9,508 nucleotides of DNA from OMOG01 sp041485845 (GCA_041485845.1 JBGPKH010000338.1:1-9508), one strand, 5' to 3'. Positions 1 through 6,377 are shown, numbered from the stretch's first letter. Made by a program: numbers and translations. Notes: a model not told the origin generated them from the letters alone.

Positions 1-2
1 AT

Positions 3-194
3 TACCACGAAGCGTTCTGGGTCAAGATGACCTCGCTGCTGCTGTCCATCCTCTTCACGTTCACCGTGCACCGCAAGGTAGCTTTGGCCGATGAGGGCCG
101 AGTGCGGCCATTCTGGAGCAAGACGGCAGCCCTGATTTCCATTCTCCTCTGGACTGGCGTAGGGGTCGGAGGAAGATGGATCGGCTTTTCCTGA
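3..194 (+). CDS. C-terminal tail of a multi-pass membrane protein (5' end outside window)
   Basis: An open frame enters from the left edge and stops at TGA 192-194, giving 63 residues that begin YHEAFWVKM. Two hydrophobic stretches are visible: one follows FWVKM (SLLLSILFTFTV), and one lies near the end (TAALISILLWTGVGVG), followed by the closing GRWIGFS. They look like the last two transmembrane helices of an integral membrane protein, with a short charged loop (HRKVALADEGRVRPFWSK) between them. The style resembles small acidobacterial membrane proteins of the DUF6644 type, which I recall seeing near DUF6152 genes, but the fragment is too short to prove the family. The gene is convergent with the receptor operon that ends at 386. 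Its function is unknown. Coding status is well supported by composition and hydrophobic pattern; the family name is a weak guess. Confidence 0.6.
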   Translation, partial: YHEAFWVKMTSLLLSILFTFTVHRKVALADEGRVRPFWSKTAALISILLWTGVGVGGRWIGFS

Positions 195-364
195 CCTTCC
201 CCGGCGCGATCGCGCGGGACGTGCGCTACGCGGTCCGCGCGCTGCGCACCAGCCCCGGATTGGCCGCCGCAGCGATCCTGCCGGCGCCGGGTATGGAGCA
301 GTCGAGCAAGCTGCCGGATTTGCGCACGCCGTCAGAACACCGGCCGCGAACGCGATCGTGGTGA
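176..364 (+). pseudogene. Remnant of the N-terminus of an acidobacterial MacB/FtsX-like ABC permease
   Basis: The frame from ATG 176 reads MDRLFLTFPGAIARDVRYAV, then RALRTSPGLAAAAIL (to about 283). This closely resembles the conserved opening of acidobacterial MacB/FtsX-like permeases (DLRYALRxLRKSPGFTAxAxLTLALGIGANTAIF). After AAIL the expected LALGIGANT segment is replaced by PAPGMEQSSK and the frame stops at 362-364. A full permease of this family is about 800 residues, so only a tip remains. One lost base near 290 would turn GGTATGGAGC into a GIG-like reading in the next frame, but that frame also shows no permease sequence. The first 19 bases overlap the end of the upstream membrane-protein gene, so the ATG may be fortuitous and the true homology may begin near 205. 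This is most likely a decayed gene or recombination scar; a chance match cannot be excluded. Confidence 0.42.
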
Positions 365-385
365 GTGTTCCTGTCAGTCTGTTGA

Positions 386-3300
386 CTAGAAAATCAGCTT
401 CATCGAGGCCTGCAGGATGCGCGGATCGCTAGCGCCGGTGATTCGCCCGAAGGCACTGGACGAAATATTGCCATTCGGCAGCCCAAAATTCGGGTGGTTC
501 AGCATGTTGAAGGATTCAGCTCTGGCCTGCAGCTTCAACTGCTCCAGGAGCCGGAAATCACGCGTAATCGCCAGGTCCACGTTGAAATAGCCGGGGCCGC
601 GCAAACTGTTCTTGGAGGCGTTCCCGAACGTGCCCAACGCATTGGGGGCGTACAGGTTCGGGTTGACGTACTGGTACAGCAACCCGTGAGCGGCGCCGGT
701 GTACATCGTGTCGGAGATAACGTTGGGCCGGTCCAGGCCGACGCCGGTAAGCGAGTTGTCCTTTCCCGTCACCGGGTTTACCGGCTTTCCGCTCTGGTAG
801 CGCACCAGAGGAGCGATGTGCCAGTTGCTGAGGAGGTGAGACACCAGGCCGCCGCGCCCGAGCTGGCTTACGAATACGACGCTGGTGTTGAAAACATGCG
901 GCACGTCATAGGTGCATGGCCCGTAGTCGCCGCGTATGTTATTGGGGTTTTCGATCACGCCGGTTCCCAACGAGCTAACCGAGGCTATGCCCAGGCACTT
1001 GGACCAGGTGTAATTGGCCAGAACCGTGTAATTCCGCGCAAACCGGTGCTCGATCGATACCAGCAGACCGTTATAGTTCGCGCTGATCCCGTCGTTGCCC
1101 TCGGTCATCTGGGAGTAATACTGGCCGACTTTGGGGTTCGCCAGGGACAGCACTCGCCGGGCCTGTGTGTTACCGGTGGACGAGCAGGCAGCGTTTCCGC
1201 ACGTGCCGGGAATGTAAACCGCCGGGTTCGCTTCGTTCCCGATCCACAAATGCGACGTCTTGTTCCCCAGATAAGAGACCGAGAGGACCCAGTTTTCGGC
1301 TAGCCGGTGTTGCAGGCTGACATTCCACTGCCCCACGCTCGGGGAGTGCAAGTGCGGCGGCAGGAACGCCTCGGCGTTGAGCAGTGGGAAGGCGACATTC
1401 TTGGCCGGCGCCGGGAGCGGGAACGGATTGCCCCCGGAAACAGTGGCCCATGGGTTGCCGAATTGGTAAGGGCCATTGGTGTTGGTCACTTGAGGACCAT
1501 AGGGCGGATTTTGGGCGACCATTCGGTATGGGATGAATGTCCCTACCGAGTCGTACAGAAGGCCTGCCCCGACCCGGACCGTGGTCCTGCCTTTGCCATC
1601 CGGATTGTAGACCAAGCCAAGACGGGGGGATAGATTGAGCATCCTTTTGGCGGTAAAAGATTTGGAGATCCCCGGATCGCCATAGAAGAGAGAGCCAGCG
1701 GGCGCGTTCACGTACACCTGGCTGACTTGGCCGGCGTCAAAGGCGGCGCGGGAAAACGTGCTGCCCCGATTGAAACGGTCGTATTCCGGCAGCATAGGCT
1801 CCCAACGCACGCCGAAATTCACCACCAGTTTGCGCGTCATGTGATAGGTATCTTGCGCATAAGCCCCCACCACGGTTTGCAGAAGATCGTTGAGTTGGGC
1901 CCCGCTCTGGCTGAAGGAATTCATCTTGCCCGTCAGGAAGTCCAGCAGCGGGTCGTTGCTGTACCGGCCGTCGAAATTGAACACCCCGTTGTCTTGATAG
2001 TGATTGTTCTGGCCGTCCCGAGTGCGGATCAAATCGACGCCCAAGGCAATCTGGTGCTTCCCGCGCAAAATATCCACATCGTCAGCCGCCTGGTAGCTGG
2101 TTATGGGAAACTGCCCCAGCGCACAGGTGCCGCAGCCGATGGCGAATCCTCCGTTGTTGACTGCCACCTGCAGGAAATTATCGGTGGCCTGATAGAGGTT
2201 CTTGACTCCCAGCGAAGCGGCGTTCGCTCCGATCGCGTTGGGGCCGCGGTCGTTGCGCCTGCGCCCCACCGTGAGATGCAGAGAATTCACCGTGCTCGGG
2301 GTGGCCGTGAATGTTTCCCCGAGAACGAACGTCTGGGCGCGCTCGGAGTTGCCCGATGTCGATGTGACCAGAATATTATGGGGATCGAAGAAAGCGGCCA
2401 GAGTGTAGGAATCCGAAAAATAACGCCCGTAGAGGGAGTGTTTGGAATTGACGATCCAGTCGACGCGCGTCACGTACTGGGATTCATTGGACCGTACCGG
2501 GATGCCGTAGGAAACTTTGCCGCAGGGGTCCGCTGTTTGCGGCAGGTACTTGGCGAGGGCGACGGCCGCAGGATCGAAGCGGGTCGGACTGATTTGCCGG
2601 TCCGGCAGCGGCTGGCCGTTAGTGGGATCGGTGATCGCGCGAGCCACGCCCTTGGCCTGGCACCCGGCGCCATCGAGCGCTCCGAAATCGCCCGCGAGCG
2701 CCGCTGCGGTGGGAACGTAGGCGGTGCTGGAAGAGGGATCCTGGCGAATGTTGGATTGCTGAAAACCGCCGAAGTAGAACAGCTTGTCCCGAATGATCTT
2801 CCCTCCGATCGTGCCTCCGAACTGGTTCCGTTTCAGGCTATCCTGCCTGGGCGCGAAATAGTTGATCGCGTTGGCGTGCCCGTTGCGGATGAACTCAAAC
2901 AGATTGCCGTGCATGCGATTCGATCCGGACTTCGTGACCGCATTCACCACGCCGCCGGGATGCAGGCCGTTGCGCGCCGGCATAGCGCTGGTCTCCACGC
3001 TGAACTCCTCCAGCGCATCGGGAAATGGAAACGGCATGTTCACATTCGTGAAGCTGTCGTTGTTGTCTCCGCCATCCAGCAGGTAGTTGGTGGCGTTGCC
3101 GGCGCTGCCCGCGATGGAGATCGATTGCGAGCTGAAAAAGCTCTTACTGCCGGTGTTGGTTCCATCGCTGTGATTCACCGACGCGCCGGAAATCACGATC
3201 AACTGTGTCGGATCGCGGCCATTCAAGGGCAGATCGACGATGCGCCGCTGGTCGACTACCTGCGAAATCGTATTCTGCTGGGTCTGGACCAGGCTGGCGT

Positions 3301-3688
3301 TGGCCTGCACTTCCACTCTTTCCGCCACCTGCCCCACTTTCAGGGTCAGGTTGAGTTGGACGTGGTCGCCGACCCTCAGAACAATGCCCCTCTGCACGTA
3401 TGTTTGGAATCCAGGAACCACCGATTCGAGCGTGTAGGCGCCAATCGGCAGACTGGGAATGGTATAGATGCCTTCCGAGTTGGTCACCGTGTTGTAAACC
3501 GTGCCGGTATCCACCCCGGACATCCGGATCGGCGCCCCGGCCACGAGAGCGCCCTGCTCGTCTACAACCAGGCCGGTCACCGAAGCGTTGGAGACTGCCT
3601 GCCCATGAAGTGCCGGGGCCGTTCCGATCACCCCGGCGGCCAGCACTACAACGAGAGCGAAAAGACTTTTTGCCTGATTAGGAGTCAT
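386..3688 (-). CDS. TonB-dependent receptor, Oar-like, with carboxypeptidase regulatory-like domain
   Basis: Outer-membrane receptor of 1100 residues from the chosen start. Order: signal peptide (about 1-30, MTPNQAKSLFALVVVLAAGV... ending near LHGQA); carboxypeptidase regulatory-like beta-sandwich (about 35-118, VTGLVVDEQGALVAGAPI through NLTLKVGQ); plug-like region with VDLPLNGRDPTQL and NYLLDGGDNND; then a long beta barrel with the plug/barrel-boundary motif GGVVNAVTKSGSN. It ends NMLNHPNFGLPN...PRILQASMKLIF, a terminal Phe typical of BAM-assembled barrels. The frame extends 28 codons further (to 3772), but those residues are polar and would bury the signal peptide. ATG 3686-3688 has GGAAG nine bases upstream, so it is preferred. 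This family is expanded in Acidobacteriota; substrates are mostly unknown, with saccharides, peptides or metal complexes all possible. It is last in the minus-strand cluster, 87 nt after secreted protein B. No terminator was seen downstream of 386. Confidence 0.93.
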   Translation of the reverse strand: MTPNQAKSLFALVVVLAAGVIGTAPALHGQAVSNASVTGLVVDEQGALVAGAPIRMSGVDTGTVYNTVTNSEGIYTIPSLPIGAYTLESVVPGFQTYVQRGIVLRVGDHVQLNLTLKVGQVAERVEVQANASLVQTQQNTISQVVDQRRIVDLPLNGRDPTQLIVISGASVNHSDGTNTGSKSFFSSQSISIAGSAGNATNYLLDGGDNNDSFTNVNMPFPFPDALEEFSVETSAMPARNGLHPGGVVNAVTKSGSNRMHGNLFEFIRNGHANAINYFAPRQDSLKRNQFGGTIGGKIIRDKLFYFGGFQQSNIRQDPSSSTAYVPTAAALAGDFGALDGAGCQAKGVARAITDPTNGQPLPDRQISPTRFDPAAVALAKYLPQTADPCGKVSYGIPVRSNESQYVTRVDWIVNSKHSLYGRYFSDSYTLAAFFDPHNILVTSTSGNSERAQTFVLGETFTATPSTVNSLHLTVGRRRNDRGPNAIGANAASLGVKNLYQATDNFLQVAVNNGGFAIGCGTCALGQFPITSYQAADDVDILRGKHQIALGVDLIRTRDGQNNHYQDNGVFNFDGRYSNDPLLDFLTGKMNSFSQSGAQLNDLLQTVVGAYAQDTYHMTRKLVVNFGVRWEPMLPEYDRFNRGSTFSRAAFDAGQVSQVYVNAPAGSLFYGDPGISKSFTAKRMLNLSPRLGLVYNPDGKGRTTVRVGAGLLYDSVGTFIPYRMVAQNPPYGPQVTNTNGPYQFGNPWATVSGGNPFPLPAPAKNVAFPLLNAEAFLPPHLHSPSVGQWNVSLQHRLAENWVLSVSYLGNKTSHLWIGNEANPAVYIPGTCGNAACSSTGNTQARRVLSLANPKVGQYYSQMTEGNDGISANYNGLLVSIEHRFARNYTVLANYTWSKCLGIASVSSLGTGVIENPNNIRGDYGPCTYDVPHVFNTSVVFVSQLGRGGLVSHLLSNWHIAPLVRYQSGKPVNPVTGKDNSLTGVGLDRPNVISDTMYTGAAHGLLYQYVNPNLYAPNALGTFGNASKNSLRGPGYFNVDLAITRDFRLLEQLKLQARAESFNMLNHPNFGLPNGNISSSAFGRITGASDPRILQASMKLIF

Positions 3689-3697
3689 AACCCGAAT

Positions 3698-3702
3698 CTT
3701 CC
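3698..3702 (-). promoter_or_regulatory. Ribosome binding site deciding the receptor start
   Basis: GGAAG on the minus strand lies nine bases before ATG 3688. A second purine run, AAAGGA (3704-3709), lies slightly farther away. Together with the signal peptide that starts directly at this ATG, they favour 3688 over the upstream in-frame ATG at 3772, which sits only three bases after the stop of the preceding gene. Confidence 0.5.
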
Positions 3703-3722
3703 ATCCTTTCTGAGGAATGAGT

Positions 3723-3748
3723 ACCCGGTCCCTGCAACTTACCCGGGT
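3723..3748 (-). other. Possible stem-loop between secreted protein B and the receptor gene
   Basis: The arms ACCCGG (3723-3728) and CCGGGT (3743-3748) form a perfect 6-bp stem with a 14-nt loop, inside the 87-nt gap between two cotranscribed genes. No T-run follows on the minus strand, so it does not look like an intrinsic terminator. It could stabilise or process the mRNA and set different levels of receptor and upstream products, or be a chance GC-rich repeat. Confidence 0.22.
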
Positions 3749-3775
3749 GTCGTAGTCTATATCGGGAAGCATGAA

Positions 3776-4786
3776 TTACTTGCGCCCCGCTTCCGCATCC
3801 GCTTTGCGCGCGCCGCCCAGGATGTCCGTCAACGCGTAGTTTCCTTCATGGCATGCGTATTCATAGATCGGGCCTTCCGCCGTCACAAATGGATACTCCA
3901 GCGTCCATATCTTCGTGAACGTCGTAGGGTCGTCGATGGTCACCCGGTACAGGATCGTATTGGCATCCGTCCGCGTGAAGCGCTCGATCACGTGCAGATT
4001 CTCCGACGATCCCCGGAACCTCGTCCTGTTGGTGAAATTGGTCGTGTCGACGACCAGGGTATCGCCGTCCCAGCGGCCAATCGAGTCCCCCAGCCACTGA
4101 CGCACCTCCGGCCCGGGATGCTTCCCGTTCATGCGGACGATGCGCGCGTCGTGGACCATCTCCACCAGAATCATCACGTGGTCGGGAGTCTGTACGATCT
4201 GGTAGTTGTTGTTGTAAAGCACGGGAAGCATGGGCGGGCCGGACGTGGATCCAAACCCCAGGAGACAGCGCTCGGCGAGCGGCCGGTCCTTCACGCTGTC
4301 ATAGCGGCCCATCCCAATCAGCCCGGCGTTCCTTTGGCGGGCCTCTGGCGTGGTTGGGGGCACCTTCCCCTCCGGCGGATCGACAATCAATGAGGTTCGC
4401 TTGACTCCGTCCACTCGTGCGAATTCCGACCCCCGGTCGATGAACAGCACGTTATACCCGCCCGTCCCGTTGGACCCCGCCGCCGCCAACAACGGGTGTT
4501 CCGACGCGCCATCCACCTTGGCCAGTTCCGCCGAGGCGTTCTTCTCCAGCACCACCGCTTCGGCATCCGTCAGCGTCGCCTTCCCTGCCATCGCGGCCGC
4601 GCGCTCCAGCGGCGTGATCGTCGCGTTCGTCCAGATTCCCTGTAGGTCGGCGTGGCCATCCGTAGTCCGCGGCACAGTCCAGCTTTTGGCTTTGGGTTGT
4701 GGCGCCGCGTTCCGAGTCTGGCCTGGAAGGGCCGCCGCGAGCATCACCGCCAGCGCGCTCATGAATGCGAAATATCGATAGCTCAT
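3776..4786 (-). CDS. Secreted protein of unknown function (protein B; DGHxDLxGIWTN / GDTLVVDTTNF family)
   Basis: 336 residues beginning MSYRYFAFMSALAVMLAAALPGQ, a clear signal peptide (cut near residue 23-25), so it is probably periplasmic. Landmarks: TTDGHADLQGIWTN (41-54), RCLLGFG (173-179), YQIVQTPDHVMILVEM (195-210), SIGRWDGDTLVVDTTNFTN (235-253), HVIERFTR (265-272), IDDPTTFTKIWTLEYP (284-299) and YEYACHEGNYAL (308-319). This pattern marks a large uncharacterised family common in Acidobacteriota and some Proteobacteria; I know no established function. The cysteines C174 and C312 sit at the same landmarks as two cysteines in neighbouring protein A, so the two genes are distant paralogues. 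The frame can be extended to a GTG at 4798, but ATG 4786 with GGAGGG just upstream is the better start. It lies 15 nt after the DUF6152 gene, consistent with one operon. Confidence 0.82.
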   Translation of the reverse strand: MSYRYFAFMSALAVMLAAALPGQTRNAAPQPKAKSWTVPRTTDGHADLQGIWTNATITPLERAAAMAGKATLTDAEAVVLEKNASAELAKVDGASEHPLLAAAGSNGTGGYNVLFIDRGSEFARVDGVKRTSLIVDPPEGKVPPTTPEARQRNAGLIGMGRYDSVKDRPLAERCLLGFGSTSGPPMLPVLYNNNYQIVQTPDHVMILVEMVHDARIVRMNGKHPGPEVRQWLGDSIGRWDGDTLVVDTTNFTNRTRFRGSSENLHVIERFTRTDANTILYRVTIDDPTTFTKIWTLEYPFVTAEGPIYEYACHEGNYALTDILGGARKADAEAGRK

Positions 4787-4790
4787 TGTT

Positions 4791-4796
4791 CCCTCC
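4791..4796 (-). promoter_or_regulatory. Ribosome binding site deciding the protein B start
   Basis: GGAGGG on the minus strand, four bases before ATG 4786. It overlaps the only upstream in-frame candidate, GTG 4798, which therefore cannot use it; this decides for the ATG. Confidence 0.6.
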
Positions 4797-4801
4797 ACTA
4801 C

Positions 4802-5212
4802 TTACTTCTTCTCGTAAGGCGCGCCCGTGCCGGAGGAGCCTAGGAAGAGTTTTCTTCCGTCCGGCAGCGTAATATCGCGCCCGTTACCCCGCATCGATCC
4901 GTCCTTCGACTGATAACCGTCCACGACTACCGGCGTCCCGTTGGGAACCGTCGTCTTGGTAAAACCGCGACGCAACAGGACGTTTGGGCTGCCCGCCTCT
5001 ATCATCCACGTAGTCACTTTGCCATCCGCCGCTTTGACATCGACGTGGATCCATGCGTGGGGATTGATCAACTCCACCTTCGAAACGACGCCTTCCAGAT
5101 GGATCGGCTTCTTGGCGTCGAATTCCGCCGCAAAGGCATGGTGCGCCCAAGCCGGCGCCGCCGCCAGAATCAATCCGAGGCCCGCCACCACGGCGGCATA
5201 CTTGGTCTTCAT
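4802..5212 (-). CDS. DUF6152 family secreted protein
   Basis: 136 residues. MKTKYAAVVAGLGLILAAAPAWA is a textbook signal peptide with an AWA cleavage site after residue 23, so the mature protein would begin HHAFAAEFD. The body carries the family landmarks: LEGVVSKVELINPHAWIHVDV (39-59), WMIEAGSPNVLLRRGF (69-84), GTPVVVDGYQSKDGS (92-106) and ITLPDGRKLFLGSS (114-127). It reads as a small all-beta periplasmic domain. I recall the family as DUF6152; its function is not known. The invariant-looking His pair at the mature N-terminus plus H52 and H56 could bind a metal (inference). A longer reading to 5260 adds 16 polar residues and overlaps the end of the upstream gene. ATG 5212 has GGGGAG seven bases upstream and is preferred. 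It sits between the two paralogous secreted proteins, 16 and 15 nt away. Confidence 0.87.
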   Translation of the reverse strand: MKTKYAAVVAGLGLILAAAPAWAHHAFAAEFDAKKPIHLEGVVSKVELINPHAWIHVDVKAADGKVTTWMIEAGSPNVLLRRGFTKTTVPNGTPVVVDGYQSKDGSMRGNGRDITLPDGRKLFLGSSGTGAPYEKK

Positions 5213-5228
5213 CGTTATTCTCCCCGCT

Positions 5229-6020
5229 TCACTTGTTGGTCTTCTTGGTAAATTCGCCATACATCAGGTCTTCCACGAACTCCACGCACTTGAATTCCAT
5301 CAGCCGCGCATTCTTCTCGACATGCCGGTAGAGCGGCATCTGGATCTTCCACCGCCGCGAAAACACTCTCGGATCTTCGATGGTGGCTTCGTAGGAGAGC
5401 GTGTCCGGGCCCAGCGGCGTGTAGCGCTCCACCACGTGCAGCGCGTCGCTATGGAAATTCCCCGCCCGGTCGAACCAGGTGCGCTCATCCAGACCGGTCA
5501 CGTCGATCACCAGCGTATCCCCTTCCCAGTGCCCCACCGACTGTCCCATCCACGAGTCGGCCGGAGCCGGCCCAGGATCTTTGAGGAAAATGTTGCGCAC
5601 GGCGCCGTCGTATTCATAGGCGAAGAAGATGGCTTTGGCGCTGTGCAGGATCTGGAACGGATACGGCATGTAGGTGGCTCGCGGCACACCCGGCAGGTAG
5701 CACTTGAGCTCGGGGTCCGCGGTTAGGCGTTGCTCGAAGTTGGCTTTCTTCTTTTCCTTGGCCGCCGGCAGGTAAGGAATTTCCCCGCCCTCCACCACTC
5801 CCGGACCGCCCGGCTCCGCGCCGATTGCGCCCAGCGTCAGGACCAGCCCCGGCCGCGACGCATGCTCCTGCAAATCCCAATTTGCCGTGTTCATGGCCTG
5901 CCAGATGCCGCTCAAGTTCGGCTTTCCGTCCGGCATTCGCGATATTCGGCTCGCCGGCTGGCCCAAGAAGACAGCCACCATTACGGTCGTAATCACCCAG
6001 CCTCGGAAAAGCGTGCGCAT
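5229..6020 (-). CDS. Secreted protein of unknown function (protein A), first gene of the cluster
   Basis: 263 residues from the chosen start. MRTLFRGWVITTVMVAVFLGQPAS looks like a signal peptide, and MPDGKPNLSGIWQ (29-41) opens the family pattern. Other landmarks: ELKCYLPGVPR (104-114), YPFQILHSAKAIFFAYEYDG (120-139), SWMGQSVGHWEGDTLVID (156-173), WFDRAGNFHSDALHVVERY (182-200), IEDPRVFSRRWKIQMPL (214-230) and MEFKCVEFVEDL (241-252). These align by eye with protein B two genes downstream, including C107 and C245. The family is uncharacterised; periplasmic location is inferred from the signal peptide. The frame stays open to 6188, but that extension is Arg/His-rich and covers the repeats and promoter. 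ATG 6020 has GGGGAG ten bases upstream; an in-frame ATG at 6038 is possible but less well placed. This gene heads the operon directly behind the candidate promoter at 6060-6086. Confidence 0.82.
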   Translation of the reverse strand: MRTLFRGWVITTVMVAVFLGQPASRISRMPDGKPNLSGIWQAMNTANWDLQEHASRPGLVLTLGAIGAEPGGPGVVEGGEIPYLPAAKEKKKANFEQRLTADPELKCYLPGVPRATYMPYPFQILHSAKAIFFAYEYDGAVRNIFLKDPGPAPADSWMGQSVGHWEGDTLVIDVTGLDERTWFDRAGNFHSDALHVVERYTPLGPDTLSYEATIEDPRVFSRRWKIQMPLYRHVEKNARLMEFKCVEFVEDLMYGEFTKKTNK

Positions 6021-6054
6021 CGGATCTATTCTCCCCATCCCTCTGCCAATCCCC

Positions 6055-6072
6055 TGAGTGTTATCAGACTCA
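6055..6072. promoter_or_regulatory. Short inverted repeat over the operon -10 (possible operator)
   Basis: TGAGT (6055-6059) and ACTCA (6068-6072) are perfect inverted 5-bp arms separated by eight bases. The candidate -10 hexamer (6060-6065) lies inside. A dimeric repressor bound here would block RNA polymerase. The arms are short, so chance is a real alternative. Confidence 0.28.
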
Positions 6073-6086
6073 CGACGCGGAGTCAA
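6060..6086 (-). promoter_or_regulatory. Candidate sigma70-like promoter of the minus-strand operon
   Basis: On the minus strand, TTGACT (6081-6086) matches five of six bases of the -35 consensus. GATAAC (6060-6065) matches four of six of the -10, with a 15-bp spacer. Transcription would start near 6053, leaving a leader of about 33 nt before ATG 6020. The position immediately upstream of the first gene supports it; the short spacer weakens it. Confidence 0.42.
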
Positions 6087-6131
6087 GTGCCGGTAATGCC
6101 TGCAACTGTCCAGGCGCCCCAGGTGCCGGTT

Positions 6132-6199
6132 TCGCAAAACGGTCGCATTCTCGCAAAACGGTCGCTTTATCCTGGAGGGAACCGCCACAAAACGGGCGT
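6132..6199. repeat. Two exact 15-bp direct repeats plus a degenerate third copy
   Basis: TCGCAAAACGGTCGC occurs at 6132-6146 and again, identical, at 6151-6165 (19-bp period). A third copy at 6185-6199 matches 11 of 15 positions. The first copy is also part of an imperfect palindrome, CCGGTTT-CGC-AAAACGG (6126-6142). The pair lies about 80-110 bp upstream of the predicted operon start site, a distance typical of activator sites, and equally within reach of the rightward promoter. Candidate regulator binding sites; the binding protein is unknown. Confidence 0.5.
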
Positions 6200-6291
6200 C
6201 GGGCCGTGAAGAACGACCGATGAGCGACTCGCAGTTGTCCCCTTTCCCCCACCGTTTGCGCTTACACTTAATAGGGCAAGCGTTAGCCGCT

Positions 6292-6324
6292 ATGGGCGAG
6301 CGGAATCGAGGGAGACCGAAATGA
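6292..6324 (+). CDS. Possible 10-residue leader ORF 1
   Basis: ATG 6292 opens a ten-codon frame, MGERNRGRPK, stopping at TGA 6322-6324. The stop overlaps the start of the next mini-ORF in an ATGA arrangement. The upstream ribosome binding site is weak (AGGG about 15 bases away). The peptide is strongly basic. It may be a leader peptide or simply chance. Confidence 0.15.
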   Translation: MGERNRGRPK

Positions 6325-6331
6325 CCGGTCT
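6313..6331 (+). promoter_or_regulatory. Leader stem-loop presenting the mini-ORF 2 start codon
   Basis: AGACCG (6313-6318) pairs perfectly with CGGTCT (6326-6331). The 7-nt loop AAATGAC contains the ATG of leader ORF 2, and the stem covers the end of its ribosome binding site. Folding would modulate initiation at that mini-ORF. Confidence 0.25.
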
Positions 6332-6377
6332 GTCCGAGCCAGCCCGAAGCTCCGCCACCATCAGCGGCCTAAGTTGA
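6321..6377 (+). CDS. Possible 18-residue leader ORF 2
   Basis: ATG 6321 to TGA 6375-6377 encodes MTGLSEPARSSATISGLS. It has a good ribosome binding site, GAGGGAG (6308-6314), six bases upstream, better than chance would usually supply. The stop lies 40 nt before the start of the large propeller gene. The peptide has no run of a single amino acid that would suggest classic attenuation. It could be a regulatory leader ORF, whose translation would disrupt the stem at 6353-6388, or a chance ORF. Confidence 0.25.
   Translation: MTGLSEPARSSATISGLS

Noticed and set aside
340..385. Intrinsic terminator after the receptor gene
   Set aside because: No GC-rich hairpin followed by a T-run on the minus strand was found.
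494..1633. + strand open frames of 269 and 108 codons inside the receptor gene
   Set aside because: They are antisense shadows of the receptor beta barrel, with no recognisable motif or ribosome binding site.
1727..4393. 888-codon open frame on the + strand, antisense to the receptor and secreted protein B
   Set aside because: Its translation is His/Arg/Val-rich with no domain or signal. It crosses the boundary between two well-supported minus-strand genes. Long antisense open frames are usual opposite high-GC coding sequence.
5213..5260. 16-codon upstream extension of the DUF6152 gene
   Set aside because: It adds polar residues before a textbook signal peptide and would overlap the end of protein A; the start at 5212 has a good ribosome binding site.
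6132..6165. CRISPR-like repeat-spacer unit
   Set aside because: Only two exact 15-bp units separated by 4 bp; far too short and too few, with no cas genes.
6021..6188. 56-codon upstream extension of secreted protein A
   Set aside because: The extension is Arg/His-rich and covers the promoter and direct repeats. A signal peptide and spaced ribosome binding site begin at 6020.
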